Notes under the pieces: model-generated
The model's input: only the letters and a program-made list of their open reading frames with translations
The model's database searches: none
Told to the model about the DNA's origin: nothing
Assembly (NCBI GenBank): GCA_000442125.1
Contig: KE546986.1
Coordinates: 186,001 to 250,000 of the forward strand
Origin: Opeltia flavorubescens
Taxonomy: Eukaryota > Ascomycota > Lecanoromycetes > Teloschistales > Teloschistaceae
Direction: 5' to 3'
Length of the DNA: 64,000 nt
Part shown: positions 21,716-34,073 of the stretch, in pieces
Numbering within the stretch: position 1 is the stretch's first letter
Layout of the letters: the number at the start of each line of letters is the position of its first letter
Made by a program: the position numbers and the translations under genes

Positions 21716-23881
21716 TTATACCGTACTCCTCCCATCCCAGCTTTCAATATTCTCACACCCTTTGGGTACTCTACACAGCTTCCTTGCTTCGAGAGATGCG
21801 GTCTGCCAAATAACCTCTTTGACTTCTCGACCTACCTTCTCGATCATATCCATTGCCCAGATGACGTCTAGGTGTTCGTACTCTTCTATGATTTTTGCAT
21901 GGATGACGCGTACGTGCGGTTCTCGGCCTCGAGAGAAGCGTCGGAGGAGTCTTCGGCCATCGACCAACTCGTCGGCGCCGGCGATCCAGAGGGCGAAGGG
22001 GGGAACTTGTTTGTCGTACCATGCATTTCTCCCTCTCAGATTCTTTTCGTGATTTTGCTGCTCGCTCTCATGCATTGCAGCGCCTTTGTCAAAGTAATGT
22101 AACTCTTCCATTCCTTGTTCTTGGTCTTGATAACTTTCATCCTCTTCTTCCTCCCTCTGCCCTTCTTCCCTCGTAGCGAGTATACATTTCTGCGACGCAA
22201 AACACTCTCTCCCCAACCACCACCTCATACTCTCCGCACTCACATACACAGGCGCGAACTGGAACATTCGATCCCTTAGATCGCGCTCCCATCTCTCATC
22301 ACTCCAATTGAACAGGAAGGAAAATACCCGATAACCCAGCGCGCCGTACAATGATCCCGGGAGAAATCGATGCATCGTCATCATAAACGGTATGAACGCG
22401 TGAATACCGAAGATTAGTCGAAACATCCCCGGCGAGATTATCCGCATGAATTTGAAGTACATCTTCCCTATCAGTGGTCCTGCGTAGACCGCTGGCGCCA
22501 AAGCGCAGAATACACTTATCTTCTCTCCTAATTCTGGTCTCTGCTCCTTTGCTAGCGCGACAAAGGCTTCCGTGGTCCCCTGGCTGTGGCATATGAGTCC
22601 CAATTTCGAGAACCCGGTTTCTGACAAAACACGAGAGACGAGGGCGGGGAGGTCCATGATGCCCATTTGCCGGATATTCCAGTTCCACATCCGAGGGTCG
22701 GAGTATGTGAGCATTTGATGCCGGGGGTGGAAACCGCATCGGTTGTTCCCTAGCCAGACGTCGTAGCCGGATTTGGCGAGGTAGAATGCGAGACTATCGT
22801 CGTCGTTGGTGCAGTATGCACCTGCCGATTGTAAAAGGCCGTGGATCATGAGGACGGGATATTTTCGTTCTCGGCCCGGAGGGAATTTTTGGGATGATGG
22901 CGACGAGTTAGTGTAGCTGCCGTCTTCGAGATAGGTTTCTGGGAAGACAATAGGATCGTCTTGATTGCGGTGGCGGGATGAGGGAGGAGTGTACTCTTTT
23001 GGGTTGTATAGGTGCCAGAGAGTGAGGATGAAGCCGTCTTCGGTTTGGACATTGTATTCTTCGACGTCGAGGCCTACGCGCCGGGCGTAGTAGCCTACGT
23101 CGCAGACCAGGGGGTCTTTTCCTCCTTCTGTAGGTTCAAACTCCGCGTCGTCACATGTGGACTTTTCATCGTCGCTTTGCCTTGACGAGCCTGGTCCGCG
23201 CCGACGTTGTCGCTTCCAGGCTCTTGCAGCTTCCTTCCTGGCTTTTTTCCGCCTCTTTTCTTCTTCGTAGAAAGGCCGTCGTGCGTCAGGGTTCCGTAAC
23301 GTCAGACGTAGATATATATGTCGACATAGAAGTGGGATGGTTGTGAATATAGACCCAAGCACAATTGTACCAAGAAATGCAAGGGATAGGACTGCAGAAG
23401 AGATCTGAAAGGCGAAGGTTTGCAGGTTGCGAAGAATAGTCGGTGGTCCGTACATAGGCAATTGAGGGAAAAGAGGATGAGTTTTGGTTGGCGGAATAGC
23501 AGACCTCAAAGGGGCCTCGGCTTTGGTGGATTGACCAGACATATGGTCGTCGATGGTGGCCCCCTGGTCCGTTTCTTGCTCAGCGGCCATCTCCATGGTT
23601 GTCCTTCGTATAGCCTGCTCTCCACCTCGAGAACCTTGGTGTTCTGCTTCATCTTTGAAACGATTGAGCTTTTCCGCTTCGTCGAGGGGTACGGCGGGCA
23701 AACGTCCGCCATTGGCAGTCTCGATGACAGGATCTCTGGGGGTGATGAACTTGGCTTTGACGGCGGCCGTTGCATTGGATTTGGGACTTTTATCATCATG
23801 AGGCAGGAGCGAGAGATTTTTGGATTGCTGGGCGTAAAGATAAGCTGGCTCGCACCGCTGGGTTGTGGCGCCCGCTGTCAT
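21716..23881 (-). CDS. alpha/beta-hydrolase lipase, steryl-ester hydrolase type (TGL1/YEH family), 721 aa
   Basis: Hydrolyses steryl esters or acylglycerols, probably on lipid droplets, ER or plasma membrane. Single exon. Residues 1-150 are a polar N-terminal extension. One strong hydrophobic segment at about 155-187 should be a membrane anchor, followed by a basic stretch (EEKRRKKARKEAARAWKRQ). The AB-hydrolase-associated lipase part begins near 270 (EEYNVQTEDGFILTLWHLYN). The oxyanion region is IHGLLQSAGAYC. The nucleophile elbow is CHSQG with Ser433, then Asp637 in AGADELVD and His670 in YEHLDVIWA, so the triad is complete. An acidic insert (about 571-615) separates the fold from the C-terminal Asp/His. 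Yeast relatives share the single N-terminal anchor; this copy has a longer N-terminus. Confidence 0.9.
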   Translation of the reverse strand: MTAGATTQRCEPAYLYAQQSKNLSLLPHDDKSPKSNATAAVKAKFITPRDPVIETANGGRLPAVPLDEAEKLNRFKDEAEHQGSRGGEQAIRRTTMEMAAEQETDQGATIDDHMSGQSTKAEAPLRSAIPPTKTHPLFPQLPMYGPPTILRNLQTFAFQISSAVLSLAFLGTIVLGSIFTTIPLLCRHIYLRLTLRNPDARRPFYEEEKRRKKARKEAARAWKRQRRRGPGSSRQSDDEKSTCDDAEFEPTEGGKDPLVCDVGYYARRVGLDVEEYNVQTEDGFILTLWHLYNPKEYTPPSSRHRNQDDPIVFPETYLEDGSYTNSSPSSQKFPPGRERKYPVLMIHGLLQSAGAYCTNDDDSLAFYLAKSGYDVWLGNNRCGFHPRHQMLTYSDPRMWNWNIRQMGIMDLPALVSRVLSETGFSKLGLICHSQGTTEAFVALAKEQRPELGEKISVFCALAPAVYAGPLIGKMYFKFMRIISPGMFRLIFGIHAFIPFMMTMHRFLPGSLYGALGYRVFSFLFNWSDERWERDLRDRMFQFAPVYVSAESMRWWLGRECFASQKCILATREEGQREEEEDESYQDQEQGMEELHYFDKGAAMHESEQQNHEKNLRGRNAWYDKQVPPFALWIAGADELVDGRRLLRRFSRGREPHVRVIHAKIIEEYEHLDVIWAMDMIEKVGREVKEVIWQTASLEARKLCRVPKGCENIESWDGRSTV

Positions 23882-25193
23882 TGTCAGCAGCGGTCAATGG
23901 AGTAACGGGCTCGAACTTTTGTGGCAATTGGTAGATGGGCCACGATCCCAGTGAGCCAACATCGATATCATGATATCGACGAGGAAAATTGACGCCCATG
24001 ATGGCAGATAGGCCTGCCGCCAATTCTTTTGCGTGCTCTGGGCCTTCCGCCCGATCTTGGAAGCGTTGAAAGCGCCACCATTTGGGCCAACCGAAACACG
24101 TGCGCTTCACGTTACATCATTGAACAAGTCGCCACCGCCTTTCACTACCTTTCCTCAATTGAATACTCAATTTGGCGGTCATACTCTGTTCTCGGACAAT
24201 CTCTGCAATAATGTAAACGGGACTTGTCAATTGATACCCTGCTGCAGTCCCTGGAGATCATGGTGAACCTGGCCGGAGATTAGGGCTGGACGGAGATTAG
24301 ACCGGCAAAAGAGAAGGGCTAGCGCTAGAGCTTAAAATAGGTCACCAAATAACCATCTGAGGATCATCAATCATCAATGCCTTGATACTCCCTAAAACCT
24401 TGTGCAGATTCTCTTAGCCACACAACAACATTATATCAGCACCTCTGAGATTCTTCCAGTTGTGTGTTCTGATACCAAGTTCAACGATCTTCGAAGCATG
24501 TAAGAAATATTCACGGGCTACAAGCACCCATGGATAGTTGTCACTAATAGCAGATGTGATTGGTGGAATCTTGAGTGCATCCGATATTATAGAGAGATTG
24601 AATGGTACTCCACAGTTCGCCTGAAGACGACTTCGAGAGTTTCAAGTGATTAGGCAGATGAGCTGTTCACGAGGTGTGTCAAATTATATTTTCCAGTGGA
24701 ACGGTTCGGATGCCGAGGGCGCACGATGCTTAGTAGTATTAAAACCTATAGCTAGTAGCTTGGATGGTAATGCTCTGTAGCATTAGACTCATCAAACGGA
24801 AACCGATTTGATGAAATCAAGTAATTGTGTCAGTACTCTCATACCGTCGTGTATCATTCCTGTACTCCGCAGTAACTTTGTTCGCGCAATTTTCAGCGAT
24901 CGTTCGATCAACGATCAGAATCTCCATGCTTACTTTTGTCCCGGCCGCTCAAGAACCAATGGTAAAGTAATTTGTGCATTCTGTGACCATGGTAAAGTTC
25001 CGAGGCGCATCGCATGTCAAGGGCGCAACCTGGGGTAGGCGCTGATGCGACAAAATTGTAGCCTATTATTCCCCTGCAAGCTGGTGGAATGGCGGTGAGG
25101 TCCAACCATTTCTTCGCTGATCGTCCCGAATATTGATTTTGAGTTATCTTGTACCTGCATGGGTGCTTTTGTTGGGAAGGTTCAGTCTCCACC
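23882..25193. other. intergenic, no gene seen
   Basis: Lipase promoter side (a CACGTG occurs at about 24097) and the upstream region of the secreted protein at 25194. Short ORFs on both strands have no recognisable content. Confidence 0.45.
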
Positions 25194-26305
25194 ATGAAGT
25201 TGAGAAATCTCCTTTATACTGTCATTTTCTTTCTACTTCCTGCGAATATTTTAGCAAGTGATGCTCGTTGCGCTTTCAAGCCTTATGGAAGGCCGAAAGC
25301 GTCTGACTGTATCATCATATCCAGTCATTTCATACCCCAGTCCAGTGCTCCAGAGGGTTGGGTTCTCTATTCACCTCCAAAGCCTAATATTCGCCTCCCT
25401 TTGGTCTACTACTTTCGTAAGTCAGATGAATAGCTTGAAGATAGGACTGAACTCACCCTCGTGCATAGGAACATGCCTGATCTATGTAATGCCGTCCAAC
25501 CTGCCACCGCTCGACCCACGTCATGTCTGGCCTATGACGATGAACGAATTGCGGGTTCAGGTAGATGACATCATAAACCTGTGTATGGTCCACGGAGATC
25601 ATGGCTGGCCTCCACAATCGGGTGGTAGTAGCGTGGCAGCTAAAGGTACGATACTGCTCAACATCTCTGCTATCATAGGGAAGTACAATATAGAGATTGA
25701 TTACCGATTCAGATATTTTGAATGGCCCCCTGCGAAACGAAATATTTGGTGTACCCAATTATAAAGACTTGTATGAAAAAGCAGATCTCGACGATGGGGG
25801 TGTCATGACTGGTCCAACCGCTGAGATGAAGATTATCGAAGACTTCATCAACAAGGCTCGATATTCTTTGTCGCTAGAACCAGATACTTCGACAAAGTCC
25901 GATGGATCACTTGAGTGTCGATCCTGTTCCGTTCACCAGGACTGTCCTTCCGAGGGCGACTACCGTTGCGTGGCAGATGTCAAGAAATCTACCAACACTC
26001 ACTCCCTTCAAGGGTGCTGTAAGCTTGATACATGGTCGGCATCCCCAAGTAGACGGCTACTTCGCAGTTCACCGCAGATTATAGAGAGCATCGCGAGTAC
26101 AGTGGGTGTTCCGAGCGACCATAGCTGTGCCTGCAATTGCACATATGTTTCTGCAGCCTGTTGTGCTGCGGATGACGGTATTGTATCGGAGCCTCCGTCG
26201 TTGAATGTGGAGGCGCTTGCTCCCCCAAATGCAACGACATGTTGTGACAGGGATACAGGTCTTTTTCAGCCAGGGACAGCCAGGTCGAATGGTACTTTCT
26301 GTTAA
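25194..26305 (+). CDS. secreted cysteine-rich protein of unknown function, 330 aa
   Basis: Not recognised. Exons are 25194-25416, 25469-25645 and 25713-26305. The joins are forced by frame: the middle exon is in a different frame from the outer ones and only these donors and acceptors connect them. The signal peptide is MKLRNLLYTVIFFLLPANILA, cleaved near SDA. The N-terminal half (residues ~22-180) is mostly ordered-looking with WPM, GDHGWPP and an acidic DLDDGG segment. The C-terminal third is Cys-rich (ECRSCSVHQDCPSEGDYRC, GCC, CACNCTYVSAACCAADD, CCD), suggesting a disulfide-stabilised extracellular domain. It lies 1.4 kb upstream of the ATP-grasp gene in the same direction. An undetermined base lies just 3' (about 26333). 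Confidence 0.72.
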
Positions 26306-27727
26306 ACAAAAGCAAGTTTTATCGCAACATCTCNCCTGCCGTTATATCACAGGGAAGGCATGCTTGAATGTTGACCTATTTGCACAATCTTCGGAGCGTC
26401 ACCCGTGAACATGACTGCCATTTGTCTCCGATTGTAGACCTCATTATCGGCTCTTAGTTCGTTCCGTCCCCACTTTGTGCTGCCGTGAAATATTGAGCTT
26501 GTATATCATCGCAAGGTCTTGCATGCAAGAAATGATTCTTTTCCCCTCTCTCCCACGCAGACTGATGGCTGGCATGTTCATTGGCATTGGGAATGTGTGG
26601 TTTCGCTCGCATGGTGTAGGATCTCGAATGCACCCCATGTCATATTATTGTGTCAAAATGTGGGGTCAAGATGGGCGATGCAGAGTTGCGGAGCTCTTCT
26701 CCGTGCTCCGGATATCCAAGCTTCCATTGTACCCGTAGAGAATCGCCTCTGCAAACGCTGTAGAAACGTTGCTCAAACATGGTACGCCATACCAGGCTAG
26801 GGAGTTTGTCTCGGAGGTACGAAATGGTGCAGGGAGTAGCAGTCGCGATGCTTGATTTGAGATGAAAGCAATGGATTTCGCGCGGTCGCATCAGCCCTGG
26901 AGCAGGTGCTTGGCTCTGTGACTGACTGCAACGCTGACATTGGGTTCCTTCATGCTAGGTAAGTAGTCGAATGCGAGAAGAAGGTGTAGGCTTTGAAGTC
27001 AACCTAGGAGATGAGATTGGTAGACTGAGGTCATCAATAATCACAGGGACATTTCGGTTTGAGTTTGGATGAACGACTGACGTCACGCTACAAATGTATC
27101 CGAGGTTTTGCCGATGGACTACACTTGCCTTGGTCCAGATCGAGATGGTACGATATACTTCAACTCTCCAACCTCGCATGTCATGCTAACAATCATTCGC
27201 AGTCTAAAGTCTGCATTACATTGGAGCGGGAGCTGAGCGGGGAAGTGAGGTCTTACAGCCGCCACAGATTCCTCCACTGCTAATCATCTTTGCCGGAATG
27301 AAGTCCCTATGCAAGTACACATTCTGGGTCTATACATTGTTGTGGCAACAGCAGCAAATGATGAAACATTGCAGAGTCTCTCCACCAAGATCTCCCCCTC
27401 CGCAATACGATCGACGAATTCCATGCATACTGATTCCCGGTTTCACTGCCTCATAGATCTATCAATATCCAGGGTGACTACGGAAAGCAAATATACATAG
27501 TCCCAAATGCTGGGCTTGAGAATCCCCATGATTTCATAAGCTCGGAGACCTACATTCTTCTCTTCTTTCCATGCTTTCGTGCATGCTTCATTTCCTCGAA
27601 TGCTCACAGGATACAATGATATCGTTTCGATTCGATCCTCTCATGCATCTCATTTTGGGTCGGAGGAGTACATGTAGATGGCTGCGGGCGAAGATGCAAA
27701 GATGAGGTGATTTCTGCGAAAAGTAGG
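26306..27727. other. intergenic; possibly hides 5' exons of the ATP-grasp gene
   Basis: No reliable ORF. The ATP-grasp protein downstream may begin earlier than I place it, so part of this stretch could be exonic. Nothing else recognised. Confidence 0.35.
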
Positions 27728-29665
27728 ATGGCTTTTGGAGACAATGCCATCCAATATGCTCCCCAATTGAAGAGGCAAATGCATAATGCCATTTCGCTGC
27801 ATGATTCGGTAGCTGCGGAGTTGCTCGTTTTGCGCAAAACGGACGGCTGCTACCCTATAACCGAGGCTGTCAGTGAGTATAAAAATGTGATATCGTCAAT
27901 CCTCTCGTCCTCGAAGACATCGGCTTCTAGCTCTTCGATTCCAGGAAAATGGCTGTGGTTTCCGAGATAGCACATGTCCATACCGGCCTCAATGGAGGCT
28001 ACATCAAAAGCAATCGTAACTTTGCAGTCACCTCTGTGACGGCCTGGGGAAAGAAGCGAAAGGCACCTGAGATCACACTCGATACGACGTTGGAGCAACT
28101 ATATGCTCAGGATTGTCTTGTCGAGTCCACCCCACGAACGGCGATGCTTGTCGCCTTGGTCGGCTCGGAGATTCCTCTCAGCCGCAATGTCGCGCCTAAT
28201 ACTAAATACCTCTACCAGGACAGACCGTCAATCAAAGCGCCAATATACCAGTCCGAACAGCACCGTCATGAGATGCAAGTCGAAAATGCCATCAAATACC
28301 TCGCCCTCGTTCCACAGCGTGATGCCTTTGCCGCCGGAAATATGCCCGTCATACTGTTCAATCTCGACGGACCGGAAGGTCCCACAGCTCACAGCAAAAA
28401 CGAGGTAGAGAAGACAATGATCAGCTTACGGGTCGACCAAAGACCTCAGATGCTATTCTTCGATGGGCCTGAGCAAATGTCCCTACGAGAGAATGGCATT
28501 GATGAAGTGGCTCCGAAGATGCACCTCGATCAGCTGGAGGGACACCCTTTGACCGTCAATCCTGATACAACATATTTCATCAACACCAAAGCGGCATTGT
28601 GTGAATCAGGTTTGCCGAGGTAGGTCAACGAAAGTCTCGTCCACGATCTATATTCACCCTATCCATGCATACAACGTTGCTTTTCGCCTTCCAGATTTGA
28701 AGCTAAGTGTGTTGTCTAGTCCGAAAGCTGTATTATTGGAGCTGGAGGGCCATGGCGGTAGCCCTGAAGACTGTTGTCCGACGTGCAAATCCGCAAAGGA
28801 AGGCTTGACCATTCGACCGGACTGCACTGGTGCCCGTGGTAAATGGTTGAAAACACAAATATCTCGTACGATATCCCGGGTTGCTTCACAGCAACTACCG
28901 TTTGTCTTGAAATTTCAGCAAAGCCATGGTGGTGGTGGGACGTTCGTCATTACCTCACCTAAAGAGCGATCGGATCTCGAGCATGACCTTGCCACATTGA
29001 TTCTATCTAAGCTATACTCACGGGTCAACCCTACGAATGCATACTTGAAGCCCGCAACTATTATTTTGAGCGAGATGATCCAAAATCCCGTAGGCAATTG
29101 GGCGCTCACATTTTTCGTCACGAGGACCGGTCGAACCATTTTCCTGGCTGTAACTGAACAAACCGTTGATTCCTCCAACTCTTGGATTGGCTCTACAGTC
29201 AACTACCTTGCCCAAGAAAAGCTCAAACAGAAGTTTACACCATTGATGGAAAATATTGGGTCTTGGTTACACAGTCACGGTTACTTCGGCCCCTGCGGAG
29301 CTGACATTCTGGAGACGGACGAAAGTGACGATACTCCCGGCGCACTGTCCAGGTTCAAGATTGTGGACCTGAATGTACGGGTCCCTGGCTCCTTCCTCTT
29401 GACATTGTTGAAAGGTCACTTTTCGGACCGACGACAGCTTCATGAAGCCAGCGCTTTCTCGATGTCGGCGCGGATGTCTAGGGAGTCTTTCATTGCACTT
29501 TTCGAAGACAGTATTTTACAGGGCAGGATGATCATTGCCTCATGGTATGAGGATCCAGACTCTGGAGTTAGTTTTGGGAGTCTCCTGGTCGGAGCGCGAG
29601 ATTTGCCAGCGTTGGAGAAGGCTGTCGCGGCTGTCAAAAGTATCGCTTCTGATGTCCATTTCTGA
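27728..29665 (+). CDS. ATP-grasp domain protein (carboxylate-amine ligase-like), 591 aa
   Basis: ATP-dependent ligase of the type that joins a carboxylate to an amine; such stand-alone proteins occur in fungal secondary-metabolite settings. I propose exons 27728-27868, 27931-28619 and 28720-29665. The last join gives the smooth CESGLPSPKAVLLELEG, and the first is less certain (donor GTCAGT, restoring ALFDSRKMAVVSE). The N-terminal region has SHVHTG-like AHVHTGLNGGYIKSNRNFAV. The ATP-grasp core includes the Gly-rich nucleotide loop QSHGGGGTFVIT and the C-terminal metal/ATP region CGADILETD then FKIVDLNVRVPGSF, where acidic and Asn residues coordinate Mg-ATP. CCPTCKSAKEG could be a small metal site. 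The substrate is unknown. No NRPS or PKS is within the window. Confidence 0.78.
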
Positions 29666-30118
29666 AAGATCCGATCGTGGATCACTTTACTGATAGGAAT
29701 CACCGTTAGCCAGAAAAAGCGACTGCAATTGGTAACTAATATGAGAATTTATACCTATGATGCATGGTGATCTGGTACTTGTGACTGCTTGTAACGAAGT
29801 TGCTCTCAACCTCTTGGCGAATATCTTTGCAGGCAGACCTTTGGCTTAGAGAGTGTAACGGCAATTTCTCGGAATATTGATGTTGTCATTGCTTGGCTAA
29901 TTAGCCTTGAATCACAAGGATTTTCGCAAGGCTGTATGCTGTCGTTGACAGATGCCATTCCCAACTTAGCAGGCAGTACACCACTAGGGTCAACCAATAG
30001 GGCGATGTCTTTGGCGCTTCCCCACCATGCAACCAGCAGTAGACGCCTCATCATAGCCTTGTGCTGTATCACATATATTCAGCCTCAATGTCTGTACTAC
30101 CAGACGTGAGTGCGCAAG
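29666..30118. other. intergenic, promoter of the ankyrin gene
   Basis: Short gap between the ATP-grasp stop and the ankyrin start codon. Nothing recognised. Confidence 0.45.
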
Positions 30119-32712
30119 ATGGCCGACCCGTTCGGATGTATCGCGGTCTCAGAGACGGGTCTGAAGCTTGGGCTTGCGATTGGGAAAATAGTGCAAGCTC
30201 TACAGTCGGCTCCGGATGAACTTCTCGCTCTTTCAAATGAGGTCTGCGACCTTAGGCTGACGATTAATGGAGTACGGCAAACGATTGTTGCGTCAGCAGT
30301 TCAAGAATGGCCAGGTGTAGAACCATTGCTATTTCAAGCAAGTATTCGCTTTGACCAGGTCGACAAAATTGTTCAAAAGCTTGGCCAGCTGGGCCCATAT
30401 GGCACTATCTGGAATCTCAATACGTGGGATCGGCTATTATGGCAAAAGGAAAAGGGCAAAGTTGTTACACTGCAAAAGCAGTTGAGAGCGGTGAGAAGTA
30501 ATCTAGCGCTGACGCTGGGCACTCAGTCGTCGTAAGTCTTCCGGTCCAACCATTTCGATCCTTCTGCATCCGACTAGATCACATTGAGAGACTTTGTGTA
30601 ACCGTATCTATAGATTCACTACAAATCGGATTGCCATCGATGTGCAGGAATTGTTGTTACAGACAGCGCAAATTCACTCGTCGCATACAGGATTCCTAGA
30701 GAAACATCGAGAATGTCTCGAAGATCTCACACGTCGAGTCTCGCCGACGATGGAGGACTTACGAAATACGCAAGAAGAAACAAAAGCCTTACTCGAAGCC
30801 TTACTGCAGGCGGTACCGAGGATGTCACTCCAAGATCCGTTATATGCAGCTGCTGAGAGTTCAAATCCACCTCAAGCCCGTTCATCGGAGAAAGGAAGAA
30901 CGGACTTGCAATACCATCATCCTCCACCAGCCTACAGCATGGGAAATTCGCAGAGAATGGTACCTGTGGCCATACCAATCTCAACTGATATTGCAGACCA
31001 GACTTCTTGCTGGTCCGACTGCGCTTGTCTATGCCATCGAAGGAGTAGCTTCAAGAGTCCTGCTGTCCTGAAGAAGATCTCCGGTCAGCTTTTCCTGGGC
31101 TACAATGGATCACTAGTCTTCCAACAGAGGTGCACTGTACCCACGTGCCGCACTAAGAGTGCCAAATCACCTCAGATATCTTATTACTTCCCTAAATGGT
31201 TCGTTCAGAGAGCAATCACTATATCCATGACGACGACCGCGTTTGGCACCCCCAACCTTAATCTCAAAGTCAGACGAGTGGTGTCCGAAATGAGTGATCT
31301 CTTTCGGCTGAGTCGTTTTGGAGATGTCGAGGGCTGTCAGACGCTGTTTAGCAAGCAGCAAGCATCACCAGACGATGTCAATCCAATAGGTGGCTGGACA
31401 GCATTGCACGTATGCATCCTTGTTGTGCAGCCATGTGACATGCTAATCGTTTTACTAGTTCGCAGTTGATCATGGCAGTGTGGAGTTTTGTCGTCTTTTG
31501 ATCCAGCAAGGGGCGGATCCTAATTGGGAAGATGCATCGGGAATGTGAGTAGTCTCTCTATAGGGCTTGCCAAGGTCAGCGGTTGCTTACAGCATTATCA
31601 GGACTGCCATTGAGATTGCACGACGGAACGTGCTGCAACCTCGAGTTGCTCCGCGGGCGGCGGAGATCTACTCCGTTCTCATCCCACGTGCAGAACATCT
31701 CCAAGAGCGATATTTCAGCCGGCTCCACGAGCTCGTACTCGGACTCTCGGCTGGGGATATCGAGGAAGAAATCAAGTCGAACCCATCTTCAGTCGAGGCT
31801 GTTGACACATATGGCTGGACACCATTACACTGGGCCGTTCGTCGAGATGATGCCCACGCGCTTGATATCCTGCTCCGGAACGGCGCAGACCCTTTCGTAG
31901 AAACGGGTGACGACCAAGCCAGTCCCATCCATCTCGCTGCTCGAGCCGACTCCGCTTCCTGCGTACAACGTCTACTTCAAGCACGATACAAGGGCAAGGC
32001 AGTCGAGATCAACGGGTGGGACCAACGTGGAAGAACACCATTGCGCATCGCTGCTGGGAATAATTGTGTAGCATGCACTCATCTACTTGTTCAGATGGGC
32101 GCAGAAGTCGATAATCTAGACCGCCAGAACGAAACAGCGCTGCTTTCGGCAGTGTATGAGTCGGCGCATGAAACAATTCCCATCCTCATCAAAGCCGGTG
32201 CAAGCACGAAGGCGATGACGCGGTCTGGAAATTCAATATTGCATTTTGCGGCTAATGAAAGCGATCTGAGAACTTTGACACTCCTTACCAGGGCACGTAT
32301 GTACGGCGTTGACCCCGACGCGAAAAACTACGACGGTCTCACAGCTCGCGACCTAGCTGTCAATCGCATCGGCGCTCCGCACGGCTTCATCGAGGCTTTT
32401 GATCGGCTCATCGCTAGTATTACGGATGCAGAAAATTGGTCTCCGATGTTATCAGCTTCCATCATGAGCGATCAAGAGAGCTTCAAGAGTTTCGAGGAAT
32501 TAGTTTGGTATGAGGCTGAAGCCGTTGCGGCGGAGGATATCCAGGAGGCTATGCGTGTGGTCACGGAATATCGGGCGAGTCTGCCGGGATCGCCGTCGCC
32601 AACCCCGGTGTTTGGAACAAGGACGCATTCGGAAGAAAATTTGCTTTTGCAAGGGGTTGAGGGACATGATATGGCGAGGGAGAAGATACAGCCGCTTGAG
32701 GAGGTTGTTTGA
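30119..32712 (+). CDS. STAND-type N-terminal domain + ankyrin repeat protein, 801 aa
   Basis: Likely a signalling or scaffold protein, possibly of the fungal NLR-like/heterokaryon-incompatibility type. Exons are 30119-30531, 30614-31409, 31459-31544 and 31602-32712. The N-terminus (ADPFGCIAVSETGLKLGLAI, then a helical stretch) matches the fungal N-terminal domain that precedes STAND or ankyrin modules. A helical linker (residues ~140-220) and a Pro/Ser-rich section follow, then a ~100-residue Cys-containing segment (SCWSDCACLCHRR). Ankyrin repeats begin at GGWTALH, split by intron 2. They continue as YGWTPLHWAVRRDD, ASPIHLAARADS, RGRTPLRIAAGNN, NETALLSAVYES and GNSILHFAAN. No NACHT/NB-ARC P-loop lies between, so this is a STAND-like protein lacking an NTPase. 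The ATG at 30119 is the first in frame. Confidence 0.87.
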
Positions 32713-34073
32713 TGGAGAGAGCTTTTCGTGATATCCAACATATACCTTCCAGATGATTCGTAGTCAAGCCGTCGGTTCGGCACGCCCGTCATCATCCTAT
32801 TTGAAACAATTTACCTACGGCAGGCCCCCAGTCATTGGAGAGACCAACTTTGGGGTACGTCATGGTGATGAGAACGCCTCCTCCTAGTTGATATGTCACA
32901 CTCCAACATTTCACTAAGTTATAGATCTGATACTTTAGTAGCTTTCGGGAACTGATTGAATTATTCTCGGAAGCTACTTTCAGCTACTTATTAGCCTCAT
33001 GGTCGGTCTTGAAACAGGCAGCTGTCAGCTCGGGGCGTCCCCGCCGAGGACCCCACGCTAGGCTAGGTTGCCACCACTCTAAGTTTCAGACCTCAGCTGC
33101 TTCTTCTCACTCACTTCAATTCCGGAGTTGTGTACGGAGTAGGAAATGGCGATCGGCCTAAGCAGGTCAAGGCTGGAATTGATCACTCATCACAGCACAA
33201 TTTGATTCCCTACTAATCGCTCTTCTGGACAAGTACTTGTCGCTCCATGCTCATTCAGTAAATCGCTTTAGGATCAGCAAACCTTTCCTACAAGGCTGCG
33301 AGTATCTACCTATCTGTTACTGGATTCATCAGTCTTTCAAGCATGGGCAGAAACATGCACAAGATTACTCGCAGCTGGCTCGCACTACTATGAAGATTGG
33401 CGAAGTGAACGTTGCAGTGGCAGAGCCTCCGTCAGCAGCATTACTTTTGCCACGTCTCAACGTACGGAGCCTCGAAGCCTTGGTGAATGGGACCATGATC
33501 TCGCAAGTTCATCCATAATCGGTCTTATGGGTCCTCGCACCAACCAAAAAAAACCCAACGCTGTTGATCCAAGACTACTAAACAATGATTCCTACACGTC
33601 CAAACAAAACATCAACTTACAGGTGTTGCTCCTACCATTAAGCCTAACTAACGTCATACTTGTATCGAATTCTCTTTTTCCTTTAGAAATATGTTGGTGA
33701 AGACTTACACCGGAAAGGTAAGCGAGTGCATGTGGCAGTGATTCGCCGATGGTCATCTCTTTGCGGCGTCTGAAACCATTGTGACCCACCATCACCAGAG
33801 CATCGCGACTTTTTCGCCGAACCTTCGTCCTTGGCTATCATCTTTAAAACGACGGTTTCTCGAACCAATGGACAATCCACATTGTTGCGGTTTGGTTTTG
33901 TACAACCTCTCGGCTTTACTTGCATTTCTTCTACATGTTCCATTCTTTCACGGTAGAGCTGTGGATTTCCTTTTCCTTCTAGTGATATAAGCCTTGTTAC
34001 AATTCCGACCTCTTCTCCTGTACATTGGTGGTTGCTGTCTCTACGTTGTTGATACGCTTTCATCATCTTGACC
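32713..34073. other. intergenic, no gene seen
   Basis: 3' region of the ankyrin gene and promoter of the large secreted protein. Only short, conflicting ORFs. Near 33010-33050 a stretch is locally GC-rich. Confidence 0.45.

Noticed and set aside
25646-25678. 33-nt intron in the secreted Cys-rich gene
   Set aside because: Too short and leads to the wrong frame; the acceptor at 25712 joins the correct one.
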